Assembly (NCBI RefSeq): GCF_021531655.1
Contig: NZ_JADYUF010000073.1
Coordinates: 1 to 7,825 of the forward strand
DNA from: Leyella stercorea
Lineage (GTDB): Bacteria > Bacteroidota > Bacteroidia > Bacteroidales > Bacteroidaceae
Direction of reading: 5' to 3'
DNA length: 7,825 bases
Numbering within the stretch: the stretch's first letter is position 1; every line of letters starts with the position of its first letter. Below the pieces are notes generated by a model. The model saw only the letters and a list, made by a program, of their open reading frames with translations. It had not been told where the DNA came from and made no database searches. Below, in pieces: positions 1 through 7,490 of this stretch. The position numbers and the translations under genes were made by a program.

Positions 1-72
1 CAAATGTAATATGCACCTATCGGAAATCTGGCATAGCAAGAAAAACGACAGTCGCTTATCCCGAACTCAGGT

Positions 73-99
73 ATTTAGCTCCCCAACCATATAAACCAT
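73..99 (-). repeat. Direct repeat copy A, downstream of the esterase gene
   Basis: On the minus strand this copy contains ATGGTTTATATGGTTGGGG followed by AGCTAAAT. The same 26-base sequence occurs at 1434-1459, except that copy A carries one extra A after the G run. Copy A starts 55 bases beyond the esterase stop codon and is preceded by a 6-bp hairpin (arms 112-117 and 123-128, including one G-U pair). The other copy is also preceded by a small hairpin. Copy A lacks the partner arm that turns the other copy into a terminator. The function is unknown; a dispersed intergenic element is the simplest reading. Confidence 0.75.
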
Positions 100-154
100 C
101 TATAAACTTTCCTCTCCCAAATGAAGAGAATAACAAAACCTGTATCTCTGAAAA

Positions 155-1393
155 CTATTGTCCTAATACTTTTTTCAGCCAAGGCATTATCAGCTCATGC
201 TTGAAATAATGCGATGGCGGATCTACATTAGCCGACTTGAAGAATGTGGGCGCATCCATTCCTTCCTGCAATGCCTTGACGTCCTTGCGGTTGGCAGGAT
301 CGGCAAACTTGGGATAATGATGACACTCAACATTATGGGGTTTTCCACTTGTTCGGTATGCCGATTGTACAAGATGGAAATCGCGGTCCAATCCTCCTTC
401 TGTGAAGATAATTGGACGCGGGGCAAGCGATGCTGCCACATCCGGGAAGTTGAAGTAATGCCAGTAATTAGGAATGAGATGACGTATGGAGTTAGGGAAG
501 GGACGGCGCATGTTAGCATTGGGCTTTGTCATAACCAATGCTCGTTCCTGAGTCTGACACAGGAAGTCATTGTACACAAATGCGTAGATGTCCTTATCCA
601 ATGCGCCCAAAACCATCATTGGCTCTGTACCCAACGAGAAACCGCTTACCACAATACGGTCCTTGCGAATATCAGGTTGCTGTTTCATCCACTGCAACAC
701 CTGCATATCCAGAAACGACGTATAGCCCAACCAATGCCAACCCATTTCGAGCAAGAAGCGCGATACGACATCGTAATCGTAGTTGCTACCGTTCTTGAAA
801 CGTTCCAAGTCGGAAGTCTCACCTGCAGCAGCATTATCTACAGCTACAGCTATATAACCGGCCTTGACCATATCGAGCGCCATGCACACCTTGGGGTCTT
901 TGTAATTTTCATTGAATTTGGCATCTACACCAGGCTCACCAGCCAATCCTTCCTTGGTACGGCCTGAACCTGGTATGCACAACACAGCAGGTAGCGGCTT
1001 CTTGGCATTGTCGGGGCGCAAAACCAAGAAAGTTCCAACAGCCTTAGGCATAGGATAGAACTCCCACTTTTCGAGCGTATAACCGTCACGAGGTTCCGAA
1101 GCGATGCGCTTGGGTGCGGGCTGTCCCTTCACCTCGGGAAAGTTCATCAAGTCAGCCATCGCATTGCTCAGACGGTTTTGCCATACCTTGAATTCCGTCT
1201 TCGACATGCCTTCTTTGTAAGCACAACGAGGAGTTGTCTGCTTCAACATCTCGTGTACTATAGCATAGGTGCTGATTTCGCGTCCGTCAGCACGGTTGGC
1301 GTGATTCACAGGATAGTTCTGCGAAACTGCATCTTGAGCCCAGCTACCAGCGATACACCCCAAAAAGCCGAGTAAAGTAAGTAATCTTTTCAT
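155..1393 (-). CDS. Secreted alpha/beta-hydrolase, acetyl xylan esterase-like
   Basis: This 412-residue protein probably removes acyl (acetyl) groups from a polysaccharide or oligosaccharide in the periplasm. Residues 1-20 form a Sec signal peptide (KRLL, hydrophobic core, SWAQ); the Cys at 13 does not sit in a proper lipobox. The mature part has the alpha/beta-hydrolase layout: an oxyanion-type loop PGSGRTKEGLAGE at about 141-153, the nucleophile elbow G-F-S-L-G with Ser253, a likely acid in GGLDRDF (Asp336 or Asp338), and a C-terminal His in PPSHYFKHE (His395 or His399). The length and the KEGLAGE loop recall the Abhydrolase_7 / putative acetyl xylan esterase family, but dienelactone hydrolase-like or other carbohydrate esterases are possible. 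The start lies 21 bases after a strong terminator hairpin, so expression may depend on read-through or on a promoter I could not find. The hydrolase fold is firm; the substrate is inferred from the SusCD context. Confidence 0.85.
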   Translation of the reverse strand: MKRLLTLLGFLGCIAGSWAQDAVSQNYPVNHANRADGREISTYAIVHEMLKQTTPRCAYKEGMSKTEFKVWQNRLSNAMADLMNFPEVKGQPAPKRIASEPRDGYTLEKWEFYPMPKAVGTFLVLRPDNAKKPLPAVLCIPGSGRTKEGLAGEPGVDAKFNENYKDPKVCMALDMVKAGYIAVAVDNAAAGETSDLERFKNGSNYDYDVVSRFLLEMGWHWLGYTSFLDMQVLQWMKQQPDIRKDRIVVSGFSLGTEPMMVLGALDKDIYAFVYNDFLCQTQERALVMTKPNANMRRPFPNSIRHLIPNYWHYFNFPDVAASLAPRPIIFTEGGLDRDFHLVQSAYRTSGKPHNVECHHYPKFADPANRKDVKALQEGMDAPTFFKSANVDPPSHYFKHELIMPWLKKVLGQ

Positions 1394-1414
1394 TGTCTAT
1401 TAAGTGATGTCGAG

Positions 1415-1444
1415 AAAAAGGGGACTAAATACGATTTAGCCCCC
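1415..1444 (-). terminator. Intrinsic terminator or attenuator between susD and the esterase
   Basis: Read on the minus strand, GGGGGCTAAAT (1444-1434) pairs with ATTTAGTCCCC (1430-1420) across a three-base loop, CGT. This gives an 11-bp stem with one G-U pair, followed directly by five T residues (1419-1415). On the plus strand the hairpin is not followed by T residues, so it acts only on minus-strand transcription. It lies about 190 bases after the susD stop and 21 bases before the esterase ATG. It could end the lipoprotein-susC-susD transcript or act as a partial terminator that lowers esterase expression. Its promoter-proximal arm is part of repeat copy B. Confidence 0.88.
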
Positions 1445-1459
1445 AACCATATAAACCAT
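1434..1459 (-). repeat. Direct repeat copy B, upstream of the esterase gene
   Basis: This is the second copy of the 26-base sequence at 73-99, lacking the extra A. On the minus strand a perfect 5-bp hairpin TTCTC-TTT-GAGAA (1472-1460) ends immediately before it. The end of the repeat, GGGGGCTAAAT, forms the 5' arm of the terminator. Together the two copies bracket a unit of about 1.36 kb that holds the whole esterase gene. The spacer 1460-1636 also contains weak inverted repeats (1486-1491 with 1520-1525; 1531-1535 with 1542-1546) and no convincing gene. Confidence 0.75.
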
Positions 1460-1636
1460 TTCTCAAAGAGAAGAAAATAAAAACAGAAGCATTTGATACG
1501 CCTACCAAAGGTTCTCGCCTGCTTCCGTTTCTGACAGTCAAGTCAGCGCTTGCTTGCGACATGCTATTTCAAGACAAGCGGATGACTTGCAAACTTTCAC
1601 ATATTTATATTCCTATTTTACTTTTATGCAGGCTTC

Positions 1637-3439
1637 TTAGTAGCCGGGATTCTGCTGGTCAGCCAATTCCGCGTCTGAACCCAACAAGCCCTTGTCGAGA
1701 GGCCAGAGGAGCAGGTGCTCATCCTGTGTTGTTCCGTTCAGCACTGGAACATTTGTCTCTATAAGGTTGCCGTTGATGTCAGTCATCCATGGATTGTTGG
1801 CAGTGTCAAGACCAAAACCAAGACATCCCTCAGGCTGGAATACGAAGTGATCATTCTGTGTGCCACCCTTAACGGTTGTCAGTCGACGTAGGTTCCACCA
1901 GCGCTGACCCTCAGCTACGAACTCCTTATCCCACTCACGCATCAGAGCGGTCTCGTTAGCCTTGAAGTCGCCTGCAGTGTAGCCATAAACGTCCTCATCC
2001 CATTTGTCGCCATAAGCACGCTCACGTATCTTATTGATATACTTCACTACAGCTGCGTTGTCGCCAGCATAGTTGGCACACTCAGCGGCATATAGATAAG
2101 CCATAGCCAAACGATAAATAGGCATGTCAACCACCATCTGATAGGTAGTGCTACCACTTGGTATTGACGGACGGAACTTGCAAACGAATGTACCAGCCAG
2201 CTTATGCTTGCCATCCTTCGGGTCGAAGTTATCAAGATAGTTAATGCCGTTGTCGCGCTCCTCCTGAGTGAGGTTCCACTGCGGATAGAACATGTTGATA
2301 CGTGAGTCGTTCTCGTCAAACTGATAGTAGAGAGAGTTCTTGTAAGTGTAGCGGCAAGGACCGAAGTTACACTTGTCCCAAATCTCGATATTAGCCGACT
2401 TGCCTGTCTCCTTATTGTACCACTGACCGAAACGGTTGGCTACACCCTTAACATGTCCCCAGCCTTCCTGGTCCATATTGGTCCAATAGTTGAGGTATGA
2501 GGTACCTGTGGTTCTCGCCCAGAGCAACTGGAAAGGAGGTACGTTATAGTAAGCACCGTCGTTCTCGCTGCTATAGCATACGCTGAATATCGACTCCTTG
2601 TTGTGAGGCTTTGTCCACACGCTGTAGTAGTCGCTCTGCAGGTCGAAGCCATAGTTGTTTATCACATTGTTGAAGTAAGTAGCAGCTGTAGCCACATCAG
2701 CAGCATTAGCCTGATGGTCGCCAGTCTCTACCTTACCCGACCAAAGATATACCTCACCGGCAAGCATCTCTGTAGCAGCCTTTGTCCAGTAGTAGTCCTT
2801 GCTTGAGCTCCTGTACACATAGTCGGTCTGAGCGAAGTAGTCCAACGAAGTCTTGATGTCTTCCTTAATCTTATTCAAGGTCTCTTCGGCAGTACTTCTG
2901 CCCTTATAGAGCAGGGTTGCCTCATAGTTGCCAAGGATTACATCAGGCTCAGTGCGCAATACTACGCCACCATACATACGATACATCTGGAAATATGAGA
3001 ATGCACGATAGCCGTAAGCCATACCGAGCAGTCCGTTCTTCACCTTGTCGCTGAGCACGTTGGTATTGTTGCAACGATAGATAAGCTCGTTGATATTAGC
3101 AATGAAGCCGTAGTAGCCACCGAAAGTGCTGAACTGCGGATGGTCGGCATCATAGATGTTCTGCAAAGGCTCACTGTTAAGAATTCCAGAGCCGTCGATT
3201 GTAGCCATCTCAAACACTCCCGAACGCAACTCGCCTGCATAGAACAGCACGTTTGAAGCGTTGGCTGAGCGGAACTGATTTGAAATGGCAGTGATGAATC
3301 CTTCAAACTCAGTCTGGCTTCCCCAGAACGAGCTGGCACTGAAGTTGTCGATAGGCTTATAGTCGAGATTACAAGATGTGGTCAACACGCTTGCTCCCGT
3401 CATAAGGCCAATTGCCAAAGTCTTTATATATTTGTTCAT
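1637..3439 (-). CDS. susD: SusD/RagB-family glycan-binding outer-membrane lipoprotein
   Basis: This 600-residue lipoprotein is the extracellular lid that binds the oligosaccharide and delivers it to the SusC channel. The N-terminus has a lipoprotein signal ending LTTSC, with Cys23 as the lipidated residue, followed by NLDYKP, typical of SusD proteins. The aromatic-rich, mostly helical body fits the TPR-based SusD fold. The diagnostic C-terminal region is present: INKIRERAY at about 468-476, then EFVAEGQRWWNLRRL at about 506-520, matching the family pattern of E-F-x-x-E-G-x-R-x-x-x-L-R-R. The protein ends in QNPGY, the usual SusD ending. It starts 38 bases after the susC stop with no terminator between them, so the two should be cotranscribed. 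The symbol marks family membership only; nothing shows that the ligand is starch. The length is somewhat above the 500-550 residues common for the family. Confidence 0.96.
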   Translation of the reverse strand: MNKYIKTLAIGLMTGASVLTTSCNLDYKPIDNFSASSFWGSQTEFEGFITAISNQFRSANASNVLFYAGELRSGVFEMATIDGSGILNSEPLQNIYDADHPQFSTFGGYYGFIANINELIYRCNNTNVLSDKVKNGLLGMAYGYRAFSYFQMYRMYGGVVLRTEPDVILGNYEATLLYKGRSTAEETLNKIKEDIKTSLDYFAQTDYVYRSSSKDYYWTKAATEMLAGEVYLWSGKVETGDHQANAADVATAATYFNNVINNYGFDLQSDYYSVWTKPHNKESIFSVCYSSENDGAYYNVPPFQLLWARTTGTSYLNYWTNMDQEGWGHVKGVANRFGQWYNKETGKSANIEIWDKCNFGPCRYTYKNSLYYQFDENDSRINMFYPQWNLTQEERDNGINYLDNFDPKDGKHKLAGTFVCKFRPSIPSGSTTYQMVVDMPIYRLAMAYLYAAECANYAGDNAAVVKYINKIRERAYGDKWDEDVYGYTAGDFKANETALMREWDKEFVAEGQRWWNLRRLTTVKGGTQNDHFVFQPEGCLGFGLDTANNPWMTDINGNLIETNVPVLNGTTQDEHLLLWPLDKGLLGSDAELADQQNPGY

Positions 3440-3477
3440 ATCTTAATCAATATTTAAATATAGTGTATAACCATTGT

Positions 3478-6400
3478 TTAGAATTTGACATTAAGTCCGA
3501 AGAGCAGTGTACGCGGCACGTTGTATGTACCACCCCAACCTGCTGTGTTACCGCTTGTATAAGTGGTGTTGTCAGGCAATGGAATTGTACATGACTTGAT
3601 GTAGCCAAGGTTCTGGCCAGTTACCGACACTGTTATGCCCTGACAAGCTAACTTCTGGCAGATGCTCTTTGGCAGAGCGTATGAGAGCTGCAACTCGCGG
3701 CAAGCCAAATAGCTACCGTTCTGTGTGAAGAACGAGTTGGTACGAATGTAGTTATCGGTACCATACTGCGAAGCCCATACCACGCGCGGATACTTGGCAC
3801 CGGGGTTGTCTGGTGTCCATGTGTCGCGTACAGCGTCGTTGAATGACATTGCGCCCTGACCCTCACCAAGCCAGAAGGCTATGTTAGAGTCGTATACCTG
3901 GAAGTCGAAGCCCATATCGAAGCGTGCATAGAGCGACAGACCCTTCCATGTCAATGTGGTGTTGAAACCACCTGTCCACTTCGGAGTAAGGTTACCGAGC
4001 ACCTTGCGGTCCTTTGACTCTACCCAGTTGTCACCATTGCGGTCCTCATAGATAAAGTCACCAGGCATAATCTGTACAAGGTTGGTGTAGCCCATTGCCA
4101 ACAGACGCTGACGACCTTCCTCATTGGCATATACAGCAGCACCATTAGATGTACCTGTGTCAATATAATTACCAAGAGCATCGATATCAGCCTGCGAACG
4201 TGCCATCTTAACCACGCCGTAACCTACGAAGCTGCCCGGAGTCTGACCTTCCTGATAACCGCCTACATAGTGAGTCTCGTCGCCATTGCCTGTGTAAACC
4301 TCATAACCTCCCTGACGGTTGTTTGCCAAACCGTTCTCTGGCAACTTCACGATGGTGTTCTTATTGTAGGTGATGTTGGCATTCAATGTCCACTGGAAAT
4401 CGCGTGTGTGCAGCAGAGTGCCCTGCAAGTCAAGCTCGATACCAGCATTGCGATACTGTCCGTTGTTGTATGTAACGGTAGAGAAGCCTGTTGTTCTTGG
4501 CAATGACAGAGCAGAATACTTGTCCATTGTCAGACGGTTGTAGTAAGTCAAGCCGAGGTTGAAACGGTTGTTGAGGAAACCGAGGTCAAGACCGACTTCA
4601 GCTGTACGTGTCTTCTCCCACTTCAAGTTCGGGTTAGGCAGTGTGCTGATTCGGTAGCCGTATACGCCGTCATACTTGTAGGCACTGTATTCTCCCTGCA
4701 GGGTATAGTAGCCAAGATATGAGCTGTTGATTGTGGCGTTCAAACCGTAAGAGGCACGCAACTTAGCATAGTTGATGATGTTCTCCAAGCCAAGCTTGTT
4801 CCAGAAGTTCTCCTTGCTGAATACCCAACCTGCTGATACACCGGGGAATGTACCCCACTTGTTGTTGACCAGTCGTGAGTAACCGTCGGCACGGAATGTA
4901 GCAGCGAAGAGATACTTGTCCATATAGTCGTACTCAGCACGGCCGAAATATGACATAATAGCCTCCTCGTAATGGAACGAACTCATAGTGCGCGACTGAA
5001 CGTCGGCATCGTTTTGGGTAAGACCGAGACCGGGGAAGTAACCTGTAGGAGCACCATATCCACCAGCACTGAACCCACGATAGCGACGCTTGTAGAACTC
5101 GGTACCTGCCATTACGTTTACAGTGTGCTTGTCGTCAAACGTACGGTTGAAGTTAGCAACAACGTTGTAGGTCTGGTCGAAAATACGTGAGAACGAAGCA
5201 CTTGTATTATAGCTACGGTTTACACCATTGTTGCCGTCAGGATTAACTGCACCTGCCTGACTATTGATATACTGATGGTTGAATGACTCATCGTACTCTT
5301 CGTTGTAGAACCAGCTCATGGTGCCCTTCAATGTAAGTCCGGGCAAAAGCGTAGCGGTAAGCGACTGTGTCATAGAGAACTTGTCGCTCTGATAGTCGCG
5401 GTCGAAGTTGCCCTTGTTTACGTTTATGTTGGTTGTCGGACCACCGGTACCATACAAATCATTGCCGTCTTCATCGCGATAGCGTACGAACTTGAAAGCC
5501 ATACCACGGTTCATGAAGTAGCTGGTATTAAGCATCGGGTCATCATTCAACCAGTTGGCACGGGTGTAGTTGAACACTGAGTTCGCCTCCAACCACTTTG
5601 TAACCTTATAGCTGCCAGTCAACGCAAAGTTGTAGCGCTTGTAGAATGTGCCCTTGACGAAACCGTCGGCATCATACAGACCAAGGCTGGCGTAGTAGCG
5701 GCCACGGTCGTTGCCACCCGAGATACTGGCATTATAGTCCTGAGTAACGTAAGGCTTGCGTCCGTTCATTTCCAGCGGGTCGATGTTGCGATAGAGAATG
5801 TAGTTGTCACTTACAGGGTCGAGCATCTCGCTCCATCCCTTCTGCAGGAGGTAAGCGTTGTCGTCGGTCTTGCACAGAATGTTATACGACTGTCCCTGCG
5901 ACAACTCTGTACGGCCAATACCACCGGGATTGTTTGTACCATAGAGGTTTGAGTTATATGTTGATGCATACTTTCCGCCAGGCAATGTCCACTCACAGTT
6001 CTGGAGCGCAAGGCGATAATAATAGAGGTAATCCTCGTCTGAACACATATTGTAGCCAAGGTTGTAATAGTTCAAACCCACCTTGGCATTGAATGTAACA
6101 TCAGCCTTGCCACTCTTACCCTGCTTTGTGGTAATGATAATAACACCATTACCGGCACGGGCACCATAAAGAGCAGTAGCACCGGCATCCTTCATCACGT
6201 CCATCGACTCGATGTCGTTGGGGTTGATGTCAGACAAAGAACTGCGGATTACGCCGTCAACAATAACAAGAGGTTCGTTCGAACCGCCGTCGTAGTTAGA
6301 TCCACCGCGGATGGTGATAGAAGGAGTAGCCGCTGGGCTACCCGAGGTGATGTCAACCTTAACACCTGACACCGCACCGGCAAGAGCCTGTGCAGGGTTG

Positions 6401-6861
6401 GCGTTAGCACCTACAGTGAGGGTCTTCTCACTAACCTTGGCGATAGAGTTGGTTACCTTGGCGCGCTTCTGGGCAACACCATAACCCATAACCACTACTT
6501 CGTCGAGTGCCTTGGCATCTTCCTTAAGAGTAATAGTCAACGGAGTGCCGTTGAACTTCACCTGCTGCGGAGTATATCCTATATAAGAAATTTCGATTGT
6601 TGCTCCCTTAGCAACATTAGCAAGGGTAAATTTACCGTCCATATCGGTGACGGTGCCCATCTTTGTGCCAAGCACTTTAACGCTGGCACCAATAACTGAC
6701 TCGCCCGTATTATCGAGCACTACACCAGTGCAGGTTACACCAGCTGGGGGGGGTAATAAATTCACTACTGCTGGATTGCCGGTAGTAGTAGCAAATGTGC
6801 CGAGTGGAGATACCGTAACAGCTATCGCCACAAGTCCGAGTTTAAAGTTAATATTTTTCAT
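3478..6861 (-). CDS. susC: SusC/RagA-family TonB-linked outer-membrane transporter
   Basis: This protein of about 1127 residues is a TonB-dependent beta-barrel that imports oligosaccharides captured by the adjacent SusD lipoprotein. I chose the ATG at 6861 because it opens a clean signal peptide (MKNINFKLGLVAIAV through FATT); an in-frame ATG at 6879 would add only MCKQSN. Next come a proline linker (37-39), a carboxypeptidase-regulatory-like domain at about 42-112 (TCTGVVLDNTGESVIGASV), a TonB-box-like DEVVVMGYG at 120-128, and a plug domain at about 134-248. The plug carries SITIRGG, VIVDGV and NPNDIESMDVMKDAGATALYG followed closely by NGVIIITTKQG, which are SusC hallmarks. The rest is the barrel, ending in LLFGLNVKF with a terminal Phe. 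There is no N-terminal STN domain, so it is not built to signal through a FecR-type anti-sigma factor. A C8 tract in the linker codons is a possible slippage site. The substrate is unknown. Confidence 0.97.
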   Translation of the reverse strand: MKNINFKLGLVAIAVTVSPLGTFATTTGNPAVVNLLPPPAGVTCTGVVLDNTGESVIGASVKVLGTKMGTVTDMDGKFTLANVAKGATIEISYIGYTPQQVKFNGTPLTITLKEDAKALDEVVVMGYGVAQKRAKVTNSIAKVSEKTLTVGANANPAQALAGAVSGVKVDITSGSPAATPSITIRGGSNYDGGSNEPLVIVDGVIRSSLSDINPNDIESMDVMKDAGATALYGARAGNGVIIITTKQGKSGKADVTFNAKVGLNYYNLGYNMCSDEDYLYYYRLALQNCEWTLPGGKYASTYNSNLYGTNNPGGIGRTELSQGQSYNILCKTDDNAYLLQKGWSEMLDPVSDNYILYRNIDPLEMNGRKPYVTQDYNASISGGNDRGRYYASLGLYDADGFVKGTFYKRYNFALTGSYKVTKWLEANSVFNYTRANWLNDDPMLNTSYFMNRGMAFKFVRYRDEDGNDLYGTGGPTTNINVNKGNFDRDYQSDKFSMTQSLTATLLPGLTLKGTMSWFYNEEYDESFNHQYINSQAGAVNPDGNNGVNRSYNTSASFSRIFDQTYNVVANFNRTFDDKHTVNVMAGTEFYKRRYRGFSAGGYGAPTGYFPGLGLTQNDADVQSRTMSSFHYEEAIMSYFGRAEYDYMDKYLFAATFRADGYSRLVNNKWGTFPGVSAGWVFSKENFWNKLGLENIINYAKLRASYGLNATINSSYLGYYTLQGEYSAYKYDGVYGYRISTLPNPNLKWEKTRTAEVGLDLGFLNNRFNLGLTYYNRLTMDKYSALSLPRTTGFSTVTYNNGQYRNAGIELDLQGTLLHTRDFQWTLNANITYNKNTIVKLPENGLANNRQGGYEVYTGNGDETHYVGGYQEGQTPGSFVGYGVVKMARSQADIDALGNYIDTGTSNGAAVYANEEGRQRLLAMGYTNLVQIMPGDFIYEDRNGDNWVESKDRKVLGNLTPKWTGGFNTTLTWKGLSLYARFDMGFDFQVYDSNIAFWLGEGQGAMSFNDAVRDTWTPDNPGAKYPRVVWASQYGTDNYIRTNSFFTQNGSYLACRELQLSYALPKSICQKLACQGITVSVTGQNLGYIKSCTIPLPDNTTYTSGNTAGWGGTYNVPRTLLFGLNVKF
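6746..6753 (-). repeat. C8 homopolymer tract in the susC linker codons
   Basis: Eight consecutive C residues on the coding strand (G on the plus strand) encode three prolines between the signal peptide and the first mature domain of SusC. A gain or loss of one base here would shift the frame before any functional domain. The tract is seen directly; phase variation is only an inference, and the present length keeps the gene in frame. Confidence 0.9.
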
Positions 6862-6900
6862 ATTGCTCTGTTTACACATGTTTAGGTTTTAATCACACCA

Positions 6901-7296
6901 TTACTGGGCTCTGGTGGTAAATTCCTTCCAGTAAATCTGCGCACTGCTGAAGCCACTCTTTGCGCTTGGAATGGCCTGGGTAGAAATGACATACTGTGTA
7001 TTGGGTGTCAGACCGCTGAATGTACACTTGCATGTACGATAATCGAGCTTCTTCTCCTCAACCTTCTCACCAACGTTGGCACGTGTACCCTTGTAGAGCG
7101 TTACTACATAGCCTTCGCAATTGTCATTAGGAACCAAAGTCCAAATAGGTGTCACCTCCGTGGCGGTGTACTGACATGAGTTGATAGCAACCGGGCCCAT
7201 CACGCTCTCGTCATCGTCACTGCACGAAACCAACATCATCGACGATACTGAAATACATAACAGCATCATCAAAATGTGCTTGATTTTGATTTTCAT
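6901..7296 (-). CDS. Small surface lipoprotein with one fibronectin type III domain
   Basis: This 131-residue protein is probably exposed on the cell surface as an accessory to the SusC/SusD importer. The N-terminus is a lipoprotein signal: KIKIKH, a hydrophobic core, then LVSC with Cys25 as the lipid anchor. The following SDDDE is acidic, as expected for the surface-export signal of Bacteroidetes lipoproteins. Residues of about 35-128 look like a single FN3 domain, with the pattern CTFSGLTPNTQYVISTQAI matching the conserved leucine-proline-tyrosine core near the end of that fold. Four further cysteines (41, 60, 89, 91) could form disulfides. It is the first gene after the promoter and ends 39 bases before the susC start, so it should be cotranscribed with susC and susD. 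SusE/SusF-type accessory lipoproteins usually follow susD, so this position is less common. Glycan binding is an inference; a structural spacer or stabilizing role is also possible. Confidence 0.85.
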   Translation of the reverse strand: MKIKIKHILMMLLCISVSSMMLVSCSDDDESVMGPVAINSCQYTATEVTPIWTLVPNDNCEGYVVTLYKGTRANVGEKVEEKKLDYRTCKCTFSGLTPNTQYVISTQAIPSAKSGFSSAQIYWKEFTTRAQ

Positions 7297-7385
7297 AGAT
7301 AGTAAAATTATAATTAATAATAGAGTTTAGTACTCAGTAAATAAATATTTCGGGTTAGCTTTATAAATATTTTTATAATTGTATG

Positions 7386-7418
7386 CAAAGATACACATTA
7401 TTCAATAAATCACGCAAT
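7386..7418 (-). promoter_or_regulatory. Bacteroidetes sigma-ABfr promoter for the lipoprotein-susCD operon
   Basis: The minus strand reads TATCTTTG at 7393-7386, a perfect match to the Bacteroidetes -7 consensus TAnnTTTG. ATTG lies 21 bases upstream (7418-7415), a one-mismatch version of the -33 box TTTG. Transcription should begin near 7380, giving an AT-rich leader of about 84 bases before the lipoprotein ATG. The leader contains a 10-base direct repeat, AAATATTTAT, at 7363-7372 and 7341-7350. No regulator gene is visible in the window. Confidence 0.75.
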
Positions 7419-7490
7419 TTTTCCGACATATTTTTTAGCAAAATTAAATTTTATAATTATTTCTATAAAATAATTCGGAAAATATGCACG
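7411..7490. repeat. Long imperfect inverted repeat at the operon promoter
   Basis: The arms 7411-7445 and 7456-7490 match in inverted orientation at 25 of 35 positions around a 10-base centre. The best part is a 13-base half-site, GCAATTTTTCCGA at 7414-7426, mirrored by TCGGAAAATATGC at 7475-7487 with 11 of 13 matches. The left half-site covers the -33 box. This layout would suit an operator for a dimeric regulator, a DNA-bending site, or the relic of a small palindromic element. The region is AT-rich, which raises the chance background, but the shared GC-containing core is hard to explain by composition alone. Confidence 0.55.

Noticed and set aside
43..57. Possible terminator after the esterase (minus strand AAGCGA-CTG-TCGTTT plus T residues)
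   Set aside because: The stem is short, includes a G-U pair and uses the T tract for pairing, so it is too weak to call.
197..967. 256-codon plus-strand open frame antisense to the esterase
   Set aside because: It lies wholly within the esterase gene, which has a signal peptide and catalytic motifs. The antisense product is cysteine- and histidine-rich with no recognisable domain.
1440..1470. TATGGTTG in repeat copy B as a -7 promoter box for the esterase
   Set aside because: It differs from TAnnTTTG at a core base, no TTTG box lies at 19-21 bases, and the transcript would start within the terminator stem.
3440..3477. ATATTTAAATAT-type palindrome in the susC-susD gap
   Set aside because: It is a short AT palindrome expected by chance, with no stem followed by a T tract, so it does not support a terminator.
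6862..6879. Upstream alternative start of susC (MCKQSN extension)
   Set aside because: The extension would precede a complete signal peptide that already starts with MKNINFK, and no ribosome-binding site favours it. It remains possible.
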